Below are positions 1-7,651 of a DNA stretch of 12,457 bases, piece by piece. The stretch lies in assembly GCA_014729375.1 (NCBI GenBank), contig WJKA01000452.1, positions 1 through 12,457 on the forward strand, given 5' to 3'. The translations under genes were made by a program, and so were the position numbers. The DNA is from Chitinivibrionales bacterium (GTDB lineage: Bacteria > Fibrobacterota > Chitinivibrionia > Chitinivibrionales > WJKA01). The notes under the pieces are model-generated. The model made no database searches, was not told the origin of the DNA, and worked only from the letters and a program-made list of their open reading frames with translations. Each line of letters opens with the position of its first letter. Within the stretch, counting starts at the first letter, position 1.

Positions 1-1848
1 AAACTGTACTTCGATACAAAACAGTTTGCGGATGCGATATCGCCGTTAAGCCGGGCTTCGGTAATGCTGCCGAAAAATTTTTCGTGCCATTCCATGCTGG
101 GCGATGCATACCTTGCGGCCGGTGATTACGCCAGCGCCGCGGATGCACTCCAGCGGGCGCACACCATTAATCCCGCCGACAAAAAAATCCTTGAAAAACT
201 TGCCCGGTGCTATCGTTTTCTGAAAAAACAAAATGACCTCGCGGCTGTTCTGAAAAAGCTGATTAGGAAAGCCCCCGGAAGCCATGCGCTTCATAAGGAA
301 CTGGGACTTGTTCTGCTTTCTCTTGATAAACCCGGCGATGCTCTTTCAATACTTGAAACAGCCGTAAAACTGAAACCATCCGATATAAAATCACTCACCG
401 CAATTGCCGCTGTGTACAAGAAAAAAAACAACGATAAAAAACGGTTGTCATATCTGAAAAAAGCGGTAAAAATTGATCCGCGAAACTTTGATATTCAATT
501 CAGCCTCGGCGAATATTATTTCGACCGGAATGAGTACGCAGAGGCAGCCCCCTATCTCAAACAGGCGGTCACGCTTCAACCCGGAAATGCCCGCACACAC
601 TTTATGTACGGCGAAGCACTCTATTTCCAGGGAAACGCCTCATCGGCATATACTCATTTTCGTCGTGCAACAAAAAACGACCCGGTCAAGAGCCGCTATT
701 TTCTCCGCCTCGGCCAATCAGCGTATGCAACCGGGAAACGTGATGAAGCGCTGAAGAGCATTCGGCAGGCATATCTGCTCAACAGCCGCGACCCGGAAAT
801 CCTCTACTGGGCCGGCATGCTGATGAAATACGCCGGACAGGTCGATTCGGCAAAAACACTGCTGAAAAAAGCGGCCGGCAGCAGAAAAGAGTGCGACTCC
901 TGCTATAGCATGCTGGGAGAAATTGCCTATGAGCAGGCCAGGTACGATCAGGCTGAAGATTTCTTGCGTAAAGCGCTTGATATCAATCCTGCCAACGATG
1001 ATGTCCGCCTGCTTTATGGCAAATCGATGTTGAAAAACGGTAAAAATGACAAAGCGCTGGAAATTTTCGAATTAATCTGGTCCAAAAAACCGGTTAATGA
1101 TGAAGCGCTCTATCTGATATGCAGCAATTATCTTGCTCAGGAAAAACTGTATCTGGCATCTGAGTTGATAAAAAAACGACCGAACCGGAAAGGTACCGGC
1201 TGGTATTTCCTCACAAAAGGCATAATCGCCGAGGCCAGAGATGATACGAAAGAGGCTGAACTGGCTTTCTCAAGTGCGGTCCGAATGCTTCCGGATAATG
1301 CCCGTGCGCTTGCTGGCTATGGCTGGGTCAATCTTAAACGCGGACGGTATAACCTGGCTGTTCAGAATTACGGAAAAGCCCTGGGCTACGAACCGGAAAA
1401 TGTAGAAATCATCATCGATCTCGGTAATGCCTATGAAGCCCAGAAGAACTATTCCCCGGCAATAGAACTGTATAAAACAGCGCTGGAGATTGATCCCGGT
1501 TTTCATCGGGCATACTATGCAATTGCACGCGCTGAAGGCAAGCAGAATAATCATCTTAAATCAATTCAGGCATTGAAAAAAGCCATTGATATCGATTCAA
1601 AAAATCCCCGTTATCACCTGGCTCTGGGCCATGAATATCGATTGACTTCACAATTCGACGATGCTATCGACAATTATAAAAAGGCGGCAAAGCACGGCGA
1701 ACAGGATATGCTTGAAGCATGGCGGTTTATCGGGAACATATATTACTCCTCGCTGAAAAAGAAGAGCAAGGCAAAAGAATACTACGAGAAGTATGTCAAT
1801 GAGGGCGGCAAGAACAGGACTGCAATCACCCGCCTGAAACAACTGTAG
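1..1848 (+). CDS. TPR-repeat protein, 5' end outside the window
   Basis: The frame is open from base 1 (it reads KLYFDTKQFADAISPL before the first ATG at 64), and those residues already form a TPR helix pair, so the gene starts upstream and about 615 C-terminal residues are visible. Nearly the whole length is made of 34-residue tetratricopeptide repeats with the usual pattern (W/L-G-Y at the first helix, A at 20, P at 32), for example around LGNAYEAQKNYSPAIELY and LGEIAYEQARYDQAEDFL; roughly 16 repeats are present, ending in a basic tail. No membrane segment or enzyme domain is visible in this part; a signal peptide or other N-terminal domain may lie upstream. TPR arrays are protein-interaction scaffolds, and the specific partner cannot be read from sequence. 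The stop lies 8 nt before the hemerythrin gene, suggesting one transcript. Confident as a TPR protein, no specific function. Confidence 0.9.
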   Translation, partial: KLYFDTKQFADAISPLSRASVMLPKNFSCHSMLGDAYLAAGDYASAADALQRAHTINPADKKILEKLARCYRFLKKQNDLAAVLKKLIRKAPGSHALHKELGLVLLSLDKPGDALSILETAVKLKPSDIKSLTAIAAVYKKKNNDKKRLSYLKKAVKIDPRNFDIQFSLGEYYFDRNEYAEAAPYLKQAVTLQPGNARTHFMYGEALYFQGNASSAYTHFRRATKNDPVKSRYFLRLGQSAYATGKRDEALKSIRQAYLLNSRDPEILYWAGMLMKYAGQVDSAKTLLKKAAGSRKECDSCYSMLGEIAYEQARYDQAEDFLRKALDINPANDDVRLLYGKSMLKNGKNDKALEIFELIWSKKPVNDEALYLICSNYLAQEKLYLASELIKKRPNRKGTGWYFLTKGIIAEARDDTKEAELAFSSAVRMLPDNARALAGYGWVNLKRGRYNLAVQNYGKALGYEPENVEIIIDLGNAYEAQKNYSPAIELYKTALEIDPGFHRAYYAIARAEGKQNNHLKSIQALKKAIDIDSKNPRYHLALGHEYRLTSQFDDAIDNYKKAAKHGEQDMLEAWRFIGNIYYSSLKKKSKAKEYYEKYVNEGGKNRTAITRLKQL

Positions 1849-1856
1849 CCACCACA

Positions 1857-2258
1857 ATGAAACACCAGACCGACAGACATGTTCTCGGTATCCCGGAGAT
1901 GGACGAGCAGCACTTCTACCTCTATTCACTTTTTGACAACATTGACAATTCGGAGTCGGTTACTGATGCCGCGTTTACAAAAAAGCTTCTTGAAGAGCTC
2001 GATGCCTATCTGCTGTTTCATTTTACATCCGAAGAGCATTTTATCCGGATGTACAAAGTTCCCGGTTTTGCAGAGCACAAGGCAGACCATGAGCAGGCCG
2101 GTGAACGGTTTGTGCTGTTTCAAAATGATTTTGAAAACGGAGTGCTCAATCCCTCAAAGCTCCGGAAATTTCTTTTCTCCTGGCTCAAAGAACACAGTAG
2201 AACAAGTGATGCGCTCTATGCAGAAGCTGTTCTCAAAATGCGAAGCAGGGCTTTATAA
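1857..2258 (+). CDS. Bacteriohemerythrin (single-domain, O2-binding)
   Basis: A 133-residue single-domain hemerythrin, close to the usual 130-140 residues. All seven di-iron ligands of the family can be placed: H19 (in MDEQHFYLY), H55 and E59 (HFTSEEHF), H74 and H78 (HKADH), H113 and D118 (WLKEHSRTSD). Family knowledge: the non-haem di-iron centre binds O2 reversibly and serves in O2 storage, delivery or sensing in microaerophilic and anaerobic bacteria. There is no methyl-accepting, kinase or GGDEF partner domain, so it is a soluble cytoplasmic protein. The N-terminus is slightly short: the usual W of the leading segment is replaced by H (RHVLGIPEMD). No Shine-Dalgarno is visible before the ATG, and translation may depend on re-initiation from the TPR gene ending 8 nt upstream. 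Confident on family; physiological role inferred. Confidence 0.93.
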   Translation: MKHQTDRHVLGIPEMDEQHFYLYSLFDNIDNSESVTDAAFTKKLLEELDAYLLFHFTSEEHFIRMYKVPGFAEHKADHEQAGERFVLFQNDFENGVLNPSKLRKFLFSWLKEHSRTSDALYAEAVLKMRSRAL

Positions 2259-2329
2259 AGCAGAGTAAAACAGTTTCGAAATCACCGAAACACCTTCGTT
2301 TATTTATAAAAAAAGAGCACGCTGTACAA

Positions 2330-3124
2330 TCATGCTTTCTTCACAAGTGCCCGCGCTTTGTTCCCGACTGCAATATGCCTGTACAGGAAATTTGCAAACG
2401 GGCGCATTGAATACGTTTGCCACGCAATTAATGAGAAGCCTGTTTTTTGCAGCAGAAAACAAAATGGTTTTTTTGAAAACTCAAAGCAATGCCCTGGGCA
2501 ATAGTCATTTCTGTACTTTTTTTGATGCACGCCGCAGCGGTGGAGGATTCTCTTTACTTTCAAATCAAGAGCCATACTATTGGGAAACTCGCACAGCAGC
2601 ACCCCCCCCGGCGCAAGCAAGTAATGAATTTTGTTCATGGCAGCGAGCGGGTCGGGAAGGTGTTCGAGTACATGGCGAAGCACAATGCAGTCATAGCCGC
2701 GGGAATTACGCGGTTCAAAATCCATAAAATCCGCAATTATTATCGAGACCCCCAGCACGCCTTTCACAAACGCGGCCAGCTCAGATGACAACTCCAGCCC
2801 TACAACCCGCCAGCCGTCATTTTGCGCGCAATACAGCAGATGGCCGTTTCCGCAGCCTATCTCCAGCAGCGCTCCGCGCGTGGTGACATGCTTTTTCAAA
2901 AAATTATACGATTGTGCCTGTTTTCTATTTGTCCGGTTTGCGGGATCACGTGGATCATGGAAGGAGACGGCATACTTTGCCTGATCAAGCCCGCAGGACT
3001 GGTCATAATTTACAAGACCGCAATTGGCGCACCGGTAGTACGTAAAGCGGTTATCGTTTCCCTGCGTATAAAAAAGTCTGCAATCGCTGCTTCTGCACAC
3101 GCCACATTTCATAAATACTGTCAC
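2330..3124 (-). CDS. Zinc-ribbon class I SAM-dependent methyltransferase
   Basis: 264 residues starting at a GTG (3124-3122) that overlaps the smc stop as GTGA, a classic coupled start; an in-frame ATG five codons in (residue M5) is the alternative. The N-terminus has two CxxC pairs (C7/C10 and C32/C35), a zinc ribbon of the kind found ahead of many surface-sugar methyltransferases. A Rossmann methyltransferase fold follows: motif I LLEIGCGNG (about 86-94), acidic residue E111 ending strand beta2 (VVGLE), D132 region, and the post-motif LRHVLEHLPDP (149-159) with the LLAPGG loop (169-174). The remaining C-terminus is short, so it lacks the C-terminal domain of the roughly 400-residue sugar C-methyltransferases. 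Substrate unknown; a glycan or lipid-linked sugar is only a guess. A run of eight G in the coding strand (2602-2609) lies in the LLAPGG codons. Confidence 0.85.
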   Translation of the reverse strand: MTVFMKCGVCRSSDCRLFYTQGNDNRFTYYRCANCGLVNYDQSCGLDQAKYAVSFHDPRDPANRTNRKQAQSYNFLKKHVTTRGALLEIGCGNGHLLYCAQNDGWRVVGLELSSELAAFVKGVLGVSIIIADFMDFEPRNSRGYDCIVLRHVLEHLPDPLAAMNKIHYLLAPGGVLLCEFPNSMALDLKVKRILHRCGVHQKKYRNDYCPGHCFEFSKKPFCFLLQKTGFSLIAWQTYSMRPFANFLYRHIAVGNKARALVKKA

Positions 3125-6100
3125 GCTGCATGACGGTACGCTTCTTCAAGACGTACCGAAACAACGGTTGAAACTCCCTTTTCCTGCTGAGTGACGCCGT
3201 ACAGAAGGTCGGCGGATTCCATGGTACGTTTATTGTGCGTAACAATGATAAACTGTGTCTTTTCAGTAAAATGCCGGAGCGCGCGTACAAATCGTTCGAC
3301 ATTGGCGTCATCAAGCGGGGCATCAAGCTCGTCGAGGATACAGTATGCCGACGGGCGCACCATATACAGCGCAAACAGGAGCGAAATAGCGGTCAACGCA
3401 CGTTCTCCACCGGAAAGCAGTTGGACCCCCCGCATCTTTTTTCCCGGGGGACGGGCATTGATATGAATGCGTGCCTCAAGCGGATCAACATTCTCTTCAA
3501 GCGATAATGACGCCTGGCCTCCCTCAAAAAGCGTGGTAAACATCTGCGTAAAATTTTTCTGTACCTCCTCAAACGTTGCAGCAAACTTTGCCCGTGCCTC
3601 CTTGTTGAGCTTCTTAATAGCCCGCTCAAGATCCTCCACCGCTGTCTGAAGATCATCTCGCTGCTGAATCATCTCCTGCAACTCGTTATTCTTCTCTTCA
3701 TACTCCTCAGGTGCGGACATGTTTACCTGTCCGACCAACCGTCCAAGGCGATCTTTATACCTGGTTATATTTTCTTCAATGTCCCTGTCTTCTCCTTCAA
3801 TATCAGGAATCTCAACATCACAACTCTCAAGATCGACTTTGTATGATTCAAAGACCCGTTCGCGAATATTTCGCATTTTTTCCTCGGCCCGGGTCAGTTC
3901 ATTATTGAGTCCCGCGATCTTTGCGTAAAGATTCTCATTTTCATGCACCTTTTCTTTTACCCGGCGACGGGTTTCATCGATCTGACTCAGAATATGATTG
4001 TACTCTTCCCTGATTTTCGCATGAGCATCCTGCAATTCCTGACGATTTTCTATCCTGCTACGGATATCATTTTTCAGTGTGCGTACCTGGGAGGTCAATT
4101 CATTGTACTGGTGTTCAGCCTGCTGCTTTTCTTCAAGAAGCTGTTGCCTTTTCCCGGCGATATCCTCGATTTCTTTGGCGAGATTTGCCAAATCCATTGC
4201 ATTCTGTTCCTGCTTGTGGCGGTCTCCCTGTATTCGCAACTGGGCATTGGTCAGCCGGTCGGTAATATCCTTCCGCCCCTCCTCCATTTCGACAAGCCCC
4301 TCTTTTGCTGCCTGAAGCCGGAGGTCGGTATCATTTTTTTCGTTTTCCAGCGATACCAGTTTTTCCTGTGCCTTTGCAATTGTATCCTCATGCTCCTGCA
4401 TGCTAGCTCCGGTCCTGTCCAGTTGCTCCTGAAGGCTGTACAGTTTGTCTTTTAAATTTTCCAGTTCATTTTCGTAATGCTTGATATTTGTTTCGCATTC
4501 CTGCTGCTTTCGCTGCCCGGCACTGAGTCTGGCGTTAACTTCAGTCAGCGCGACCTTGGCTTCATCACGGGTGATTATCGAAACCTCCTTTTCATTCACA
4601 ATCTTCTGAAACTCTTTCTGGTTGATTTCGATCTCCTTAGGAAGCGATTCAATCCGCTGTTTTCTCGTCAAAATGCCTGTCTGTTCTTTGTGACTCGATC
4701 CTGCAATAACCATCCCGTTACCCGAACACACAACACCGTCTCTTGATATATAAACCCGGTCCTGATCACCGCTTTCTGAAAGCTCAAGCGCCTGATTGAT
4801 GTCATTTACAATTTCAAATCTGCCAAAAAGGTGTTCCGCCAGGCCCCGGAATTCATCACTGGTACTGATGTATGTGGTGAGATTGCCGCAGGAGCCGCTT
4901 TCAGATACCGGACGTAATGGTTCTGATCTGGTTACCCGTTCCAGCGACATCATGCGCGCGGTCCCAACCGGTTCATTGTTTAAAAAATCTACAGCCATTT
5001 TCAGATCATCGTTGCTCCGGAAAACAACAGTCTGGATCTCGGATGAAAGCACCCGCTCCACTATACCCGCAATTTTTTCATCGGAAATGGAAATTAAATC
5101 GGCGACCGTACCCAGTTTTCCCTGAATGTCTTCTTTAAGAAGTGCCTGCACACCATTTTCATACCCCTCAAGCTGTGCATCAAGACCTTTTAGAAAATCA
5201 AACTGTGATTTCAGGGAGTCGATCTGGGCCTCAAGCTGTTTTTCACGCTCCAGAAGCTTTCTGTAACGCTCGTCTTCCCTTTCAATACGCGATACAAGCG
5301 CAGAACGTGACTGATACAGATTTTTATCCTCTTCACAGGCATCCTCAAGCTGCTTCTTTACCTCGGTCAAACGTTCGGAATATTCCTCCTTGCGGCTGGA
5401 AAGAATATCAATCTCTTTTTTATCCCGTTCCTGAAGATCGAGGCAGGTTCGTATTGCACTCTGTATTTCTGAAATTGCATTCCGCTGCTCGGCCATGGCA
5501 TTCATCATATCAATCTGATGCTGCGCCAGCATTGATGTATTCTGCTTTTTTTCGGCAATGGTAGCATCATAGTGTGAAAGCTCCTGCTGAATAGATTCAA
5601 AATTTTCCTGGTGGCGCTGAAGAATGCTCTCATTTTCAGTAATGCTCTTTTCGATATTTAATTTAAGATTTGTTTTTTGCTGCGCCTGCTCTTCAAGCGA
5701 ATTCCGCTCATGATCAAATCGCTCAGTATTTTCCTTGAGATGTTTAAGGGTCTCTTCGGTTACAGAAATGTGCTTATCGGTTGCGATAATACCCTCATTT
5801 GCATCGGCAACCTTTTGAGCTGCTTCCTGAAGCTCATTTTCTTTTTCAGCCATCGCACAATTAAGCTCTTCAATGCGGGATTCCATCGATGCAGTCTCTG
5901 CTCGCCGGGTTTCGTACGCGCTTTCAAGTTCGGCATGCTCGCTTTTACCGCTTGCATGTTTCTGCGAAAGCGCTGAATAATGACGGTTGCCGAACCCAAG
6001 CTCCAGAGCTTTCAATTCATCATAATATTTCCTGTATCGCTTCGCTTTCTCCACCTGCCGCGCCAGCATGGTAACGTATTGCGTGCGCTCATGTACCTTA

Positions 6101-6678
6101 TCGTTGATTCTCAGAAGGTCCTGACGGGTGTATTCGAGCTTTCGCTGGCTCTCCTTGCGACGCTGCTTGTATTTGCCGATCCCGGCAGCCTCTTCAAACA
6201 GCACCCGGCGCTCATCGGCCTTGTCGCTGAGAATCGCATCTATCATATGATTCTCTATAGTAGTATAGGAATTACTTCCAACGCCGGTATCGAGAAACAG
6301 GTTATTGATATCACGGAGCCGGCACGGAACCTTGTTAATCCGGTATTCGCTCTCGCCATTGCGAAAAACCCGCCGCGTAATGCCCACTTCCTTGTAATCG
6401 ATCGGGAGGATCTGGCGGGTATTTTCGATTACCAGCGTAACTTCGGCCATATTAAGCGGCTGCCTGAACTGGGTGCCTGAAAATATGACATCCTGCATCG
6501 ATGAACTCCTGAGCGCAGATGCTTTCTGTTCGCCGAAAACCCACCTGATTGCATCGACAACATTACTCTTGCCGCACCCGTTCGGCCCGACAATTGCCGT
6601 GATTCCTTCGCCGAAATCCATCTCAATCTTATCAGCAAAAGACTTGAATCCGTAGATTGAGATTCCCCGTAATACCAT
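3121..6678 (-). CDS. smc: Chromosome segregation/condensation ATPase SMC
   Basis: 1185 residues from the ATG at 6678, the expected size of a bacterial SMC. This start is chosen because AAAGGA (6686-6691) sits 7 nt before it and the protein then opens with the family-typical MVLRGISIYGFKSF; an upstream in-frame ATG at 6714 has no such support. Order of parts: Walker A GPNGCGKS (31-38), first head half to about 170 including the FEEAAGI segment, long coiled coil, hinge at about 500-670 (starts near DIQGKLGTVADLI), second coiled coil, then signature LSGGE (about 1088-1092) and Walker B ending CILDE with catalytic E about 1117, followed by the D-loop LDAPLDDANV. SMC forms a homodimeric ring that, with ScpA and ScpB, loads at origin-proximal sites and extrudes DNA. 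scpA/scpB are not in the window. Transcribed leftward with the methyltransferase, which overlaps its stop. Confidence 0.98.
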   Translation of the reverse strand: MVLRGISIYGFKSFADKIEMDFGEGITAIVGPNGCGKSNVVDAIRWVFGEQKASALRSSSMQDVIFSGTQFRQPLNMAEVTLVIENTRQILPIDYKEVGITRRVFRNGESEYRINKVPCRLRDINNLFLDTGVGSNSYTTIENHMIDAILSDKADERRVLFEEAAGIGKYKQRRKESQRKLEYTRQDLLRINDKVHERTQYVTMLARQVEKAKRYRKYYDELKALELGFGNRHYSALSQKHASGKSEHAELESAYETRRAETASMESRIEELNCAMAEKENELQEAAQKVADANEGIIATDKHISVTEETLKHLKENTERFDHERNSLEEQAQQKTNLKLNIEKSITENESILQRHQENFESIQQELSHYDATIAEKKQNTSMLAQHQIDMMNAMAEQRNAISEIQSAIRTCLDLQERDKKEIDILSSRKEEYSERLTEVKKQLEDACEEDKNLYQSRSALVSRIEREDERYRKLLEREKQLEAQIDSLKSQFDFLKGLDAQLEGYENGVQALLKEDIQGKLGTVADLISISDEKIAGIVERVLSSEIQTVVFRSNDDLKMAVDFLNNEPVGTARMMSLERVTRSEPLRPVSESGSCGNLTTYISTSDEFRGLAEHLFGRFEIVNDINQALELSESGDQDRVYISRDGVVCSGNGMVIAGSSHKEQTGILTRKQRIESLPKEIEINQKEFQKIVNEKEVSIITRDEAKVALTEVNARLSAGQRKQQECETNIKHYENELENLKDKLYSLQEQLDRTGASMQEHEDTIAKAQEKLVSLENEKNDTDLRLQAAKEGLVEMEEGRKDITDRLTNAQLRIQGDRHKQEQNAMDLANLAKEIEDIAGKRQQLLEEKQQAEHQYNELTSQVRTLKNDIRSRIENRQELQDAHAKIREEYNHILSQIDETRRRVKEKVHENENLYAKIAGLNNELTRAEEKMRNIRERVFESYKVDLESCDVEIPDIEGEDRDIEENITRYKDRLGRLVGQVNMSAPEEYEEKNNELQEMIQQRDDLQTAVEDLERAIKKLNKEARAKFAATFEEVQKNFTQMFTTLFEGGQASLSLEENVDPLEARIHINARPPGKKMRGVQLLSGGERALTAISLLFALYMVRPSAYCILDELDAPLDDANVERFVRALRHFTEKTQFIIVTHNKRTMESADLLYGVTQQEKGVSTVVSVRLEEAYRHAA

Positions 6679-6685
6679 GAGCAAA

Positions 6686-6691
6686 TCCTTT
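6686..6691 (-). promoter_or_regulatory. Ribosome binding site that fixes the smc start
   Basis: Read on the minus strand this is AAAGGA followed by 7 nt and the ATG at 6678-6676. It decides for the internal start over the ATG at 6714, which would add 12 residues that do not belong to the SMC head. Confidence 0.8.
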
Positions 6692-6737
6692 GACTTTAAA
6701 GGAAAAATACACAACAGATTGATAACAGATTGGTACC

Positions 6738-6766
6738 AAGATACAATATATAGGGTTGTGAGTCAA
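6738..6766 (-). promoter_or_regulatory. Predicted sigma70-type promoter of smc
   Basis: On the minus strand TTGACT (-35, 6766-6761) and TATCTT (-10, 6743-6738) are separated by exactly 17 bp. Transcription would start near 6731 and leave a leader of about 50 nt before the smc ATG. The -35 matches the consensus at five of six positions. It is a sequence prediction only. Confidence 0.65.
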
Positions 6767-6817
6767 GAATTCCGCAAAATTGCTCCCAAATGCCTCGTAA
6801 GAAAAACAAGAAAAAAC

Positions 6818-6846
6818 TTGCATTGTTAAAATATATATGATATAAT
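6818..6846 (+). promoter_or_regulatory. Predicted sigma70-type promoter of the PKD gene
   Basis: TTGCAT (-35, 6818-6823) and a perfect TATAAT (-10, 6841-6846) are separated by 17 bp, and the -10 is preceded by TGA, giving the extended form TGnTATAAT. Start would be near 6853, leaving a leader of about 80 nt that contains the hairpin at 6893-6923. Prediction only, but a strong match. Confidence 0.7.
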
Positions 6847-6892
6847 GCCCTCATTTTTACTTATTGCGCATTTGTTTACTTTACCAACTAGT

Positions 6893-6923
6893 TATTGTAT
6901 TTTGAATAAGTCGAAATACAATA
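6893..6923. repeat. 13-bp inverted repeat upstream of the PKD gene
   Basis: TATTGTATTTTGA (6893-6905) faces TCGAAATACAATA (6911-6923). Ten outer base pairs are perfect, then one T-G wobble, then two more pairs, around a 5-nt loop. It lies 10 nt before the ATG at 6934 and about 40 nt after the predicted transcription start. No T-tract follows, so it is not a normal intrinsic terminator. It could be an operator for a dimeric regulator or an RNA hairpin controlling translation. Confidence 0.7.
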
Positions 6924-6933
6924 TTTGTGAATT

Positions 6934-7581
6934 ATGTTAAGGATACATCACACAATTATTATCACATTGCTTTTTTCTGTGTTTCATTTGGAAGGCGGGG
7001 ATACGGTGCAGGAGTCGTCATCTGGCGGCATTCCAATTGCGATAATCCGTATGAGCAAAATCTGTTGTCCCGGGGAGATGGTGACTTTTGACGGCTGGGC
7101 GAGCATTGATATTGGCGGTGAGGTTACTGCGTGGCACTGGACGCTTGATTGCAGCGGCTGCCCCGACACGGTAGTAGACATGGGGGAATTGACAATCCGG
7201 GCCCCGCTGAAGTCGCAGTCCTATTTGATACTCCTTCAGGTGACGGACAATGACAACCGGGTGTCTGTTCCCGACAGCGCGGTTTTGCATGTTATGGAAG
7301 ACCGTCCGAAAGTAACAGTCGGTCCGGATTTAACAGTGCAAACAGGTACGCGTGTGCTGTTTGAGCCTGAAGCCTTTTGCCACTGTGGAAGCATAGTTTC
7401 TTTTGAGTGGGACCTTGATGGTGACGGCATATTCGAGTACGATTCACCTAAAAACGGCAATACCTCCAAAGCATATTTCCGGCCGGGAAAATACCGGGCA
7501 CGATTTCGGGCAAAAAATTCGTACGGCACTGATGCCGGGGGATTACGGACTATTGTGGTGACGCGCGAGTTGCCGCGGTGA
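6934..7581 (+). CDS. Probable exported protein with two PKD-like domains
   Basis: 215 residues. The N-terminus MLRIHHTIIITLLFSVFHL looks like a signal peptide (two basic/polar residues, a hydrophobic stretch at about 8-19) but I see no clear cleavage site or lipobox. Two Ig-like PKD domains follow, at about 33-121 (ending ILLQVTDND...SAVLHV) and 125-211 (SFEWDLDGDGIFEYDS with a D-x-D-x-D acidic loop, then PGKYRARFRAKNSYG). PKD domains are extracellular adhesion or spacer modules. There is no catalytic domain, anchor or sorting signal, so it is either secreted or periplasmic. Cysteines are clustered (C44-C45, C73/C76, C149/C151), consistent with disulfides after export. No Shine-Dalgarno precedes the ATG, so the start is the least certain part. 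It has its own predicted promoter and is separated from argC by 70 nt. Confidence 0.82.
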   Translation: MLRIHHTIIITLLFSVFHLEGGDTVQESSSGGIPIAIIRMSKICCPGEMVTFDGWASIDIGGEVTAWHWTLDCSGCPDTVVDMGELTIRAPLKSQSYLILLQVTDNDNRVSVPDSAVLHVMEDRPKVTVGPDLTVQTGTRVLFEPEAFCHCGSIVSFEWDLDGDGIFEYDSPKNGNTSKAYFRPGKYRARFRAKNSYGTDAGGLRTIVVTRELPR

Positions 7582-7651
7582 TATTCCCGGAAGCATATTG
7601 TATTTTCTCAAACTTGCAAATCTGAATTACTGAATAAAGGGATAATTCAAG

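Noticed and set aside
1879..2268. Second plus-strand frame over the hemerythrin gene
   Set aside because: Out-of-frame shadow; Ser/Leu/Cys-rich with no family features, while the other frame has all hemerythrin ligands.
2265..2290. Terminator for the hemerythrin gene from the GTTTCG/CGAAAC pair
   Set aside because: Only a 6-bp stem with a 7-nt loop and no T-run directly after it.
2308..2331. Intrinsic terminator of the methyltransferase gene (T7 on the minus strand)
   Set aside because: The T-run is present 16 nt after the stop, but the preceding bases form only a 3-bp stem.
3943..6480. Several 60-170-codon plus-strand frames antisense to smc
   Set aside because: They are mirror frames of coiled-coil coding sequence (rich in Leu/Phe/Cys) with no recognisable domains or ribosome sites.
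6679..6714. Upstream smc start at 6714
   Set aside because: No ribosome site there, and the added residues do not belong to the conserved SMC N-terminus; AAAGGA supports 6678.
7582..7651. Separate promoter for argC
   Set aside because: TTGTAT and TTGCAA occur, but no -10 box lies at 16-18 bp spacing; not convincing, although argC must be transcribed from here or from the PKD promoter.
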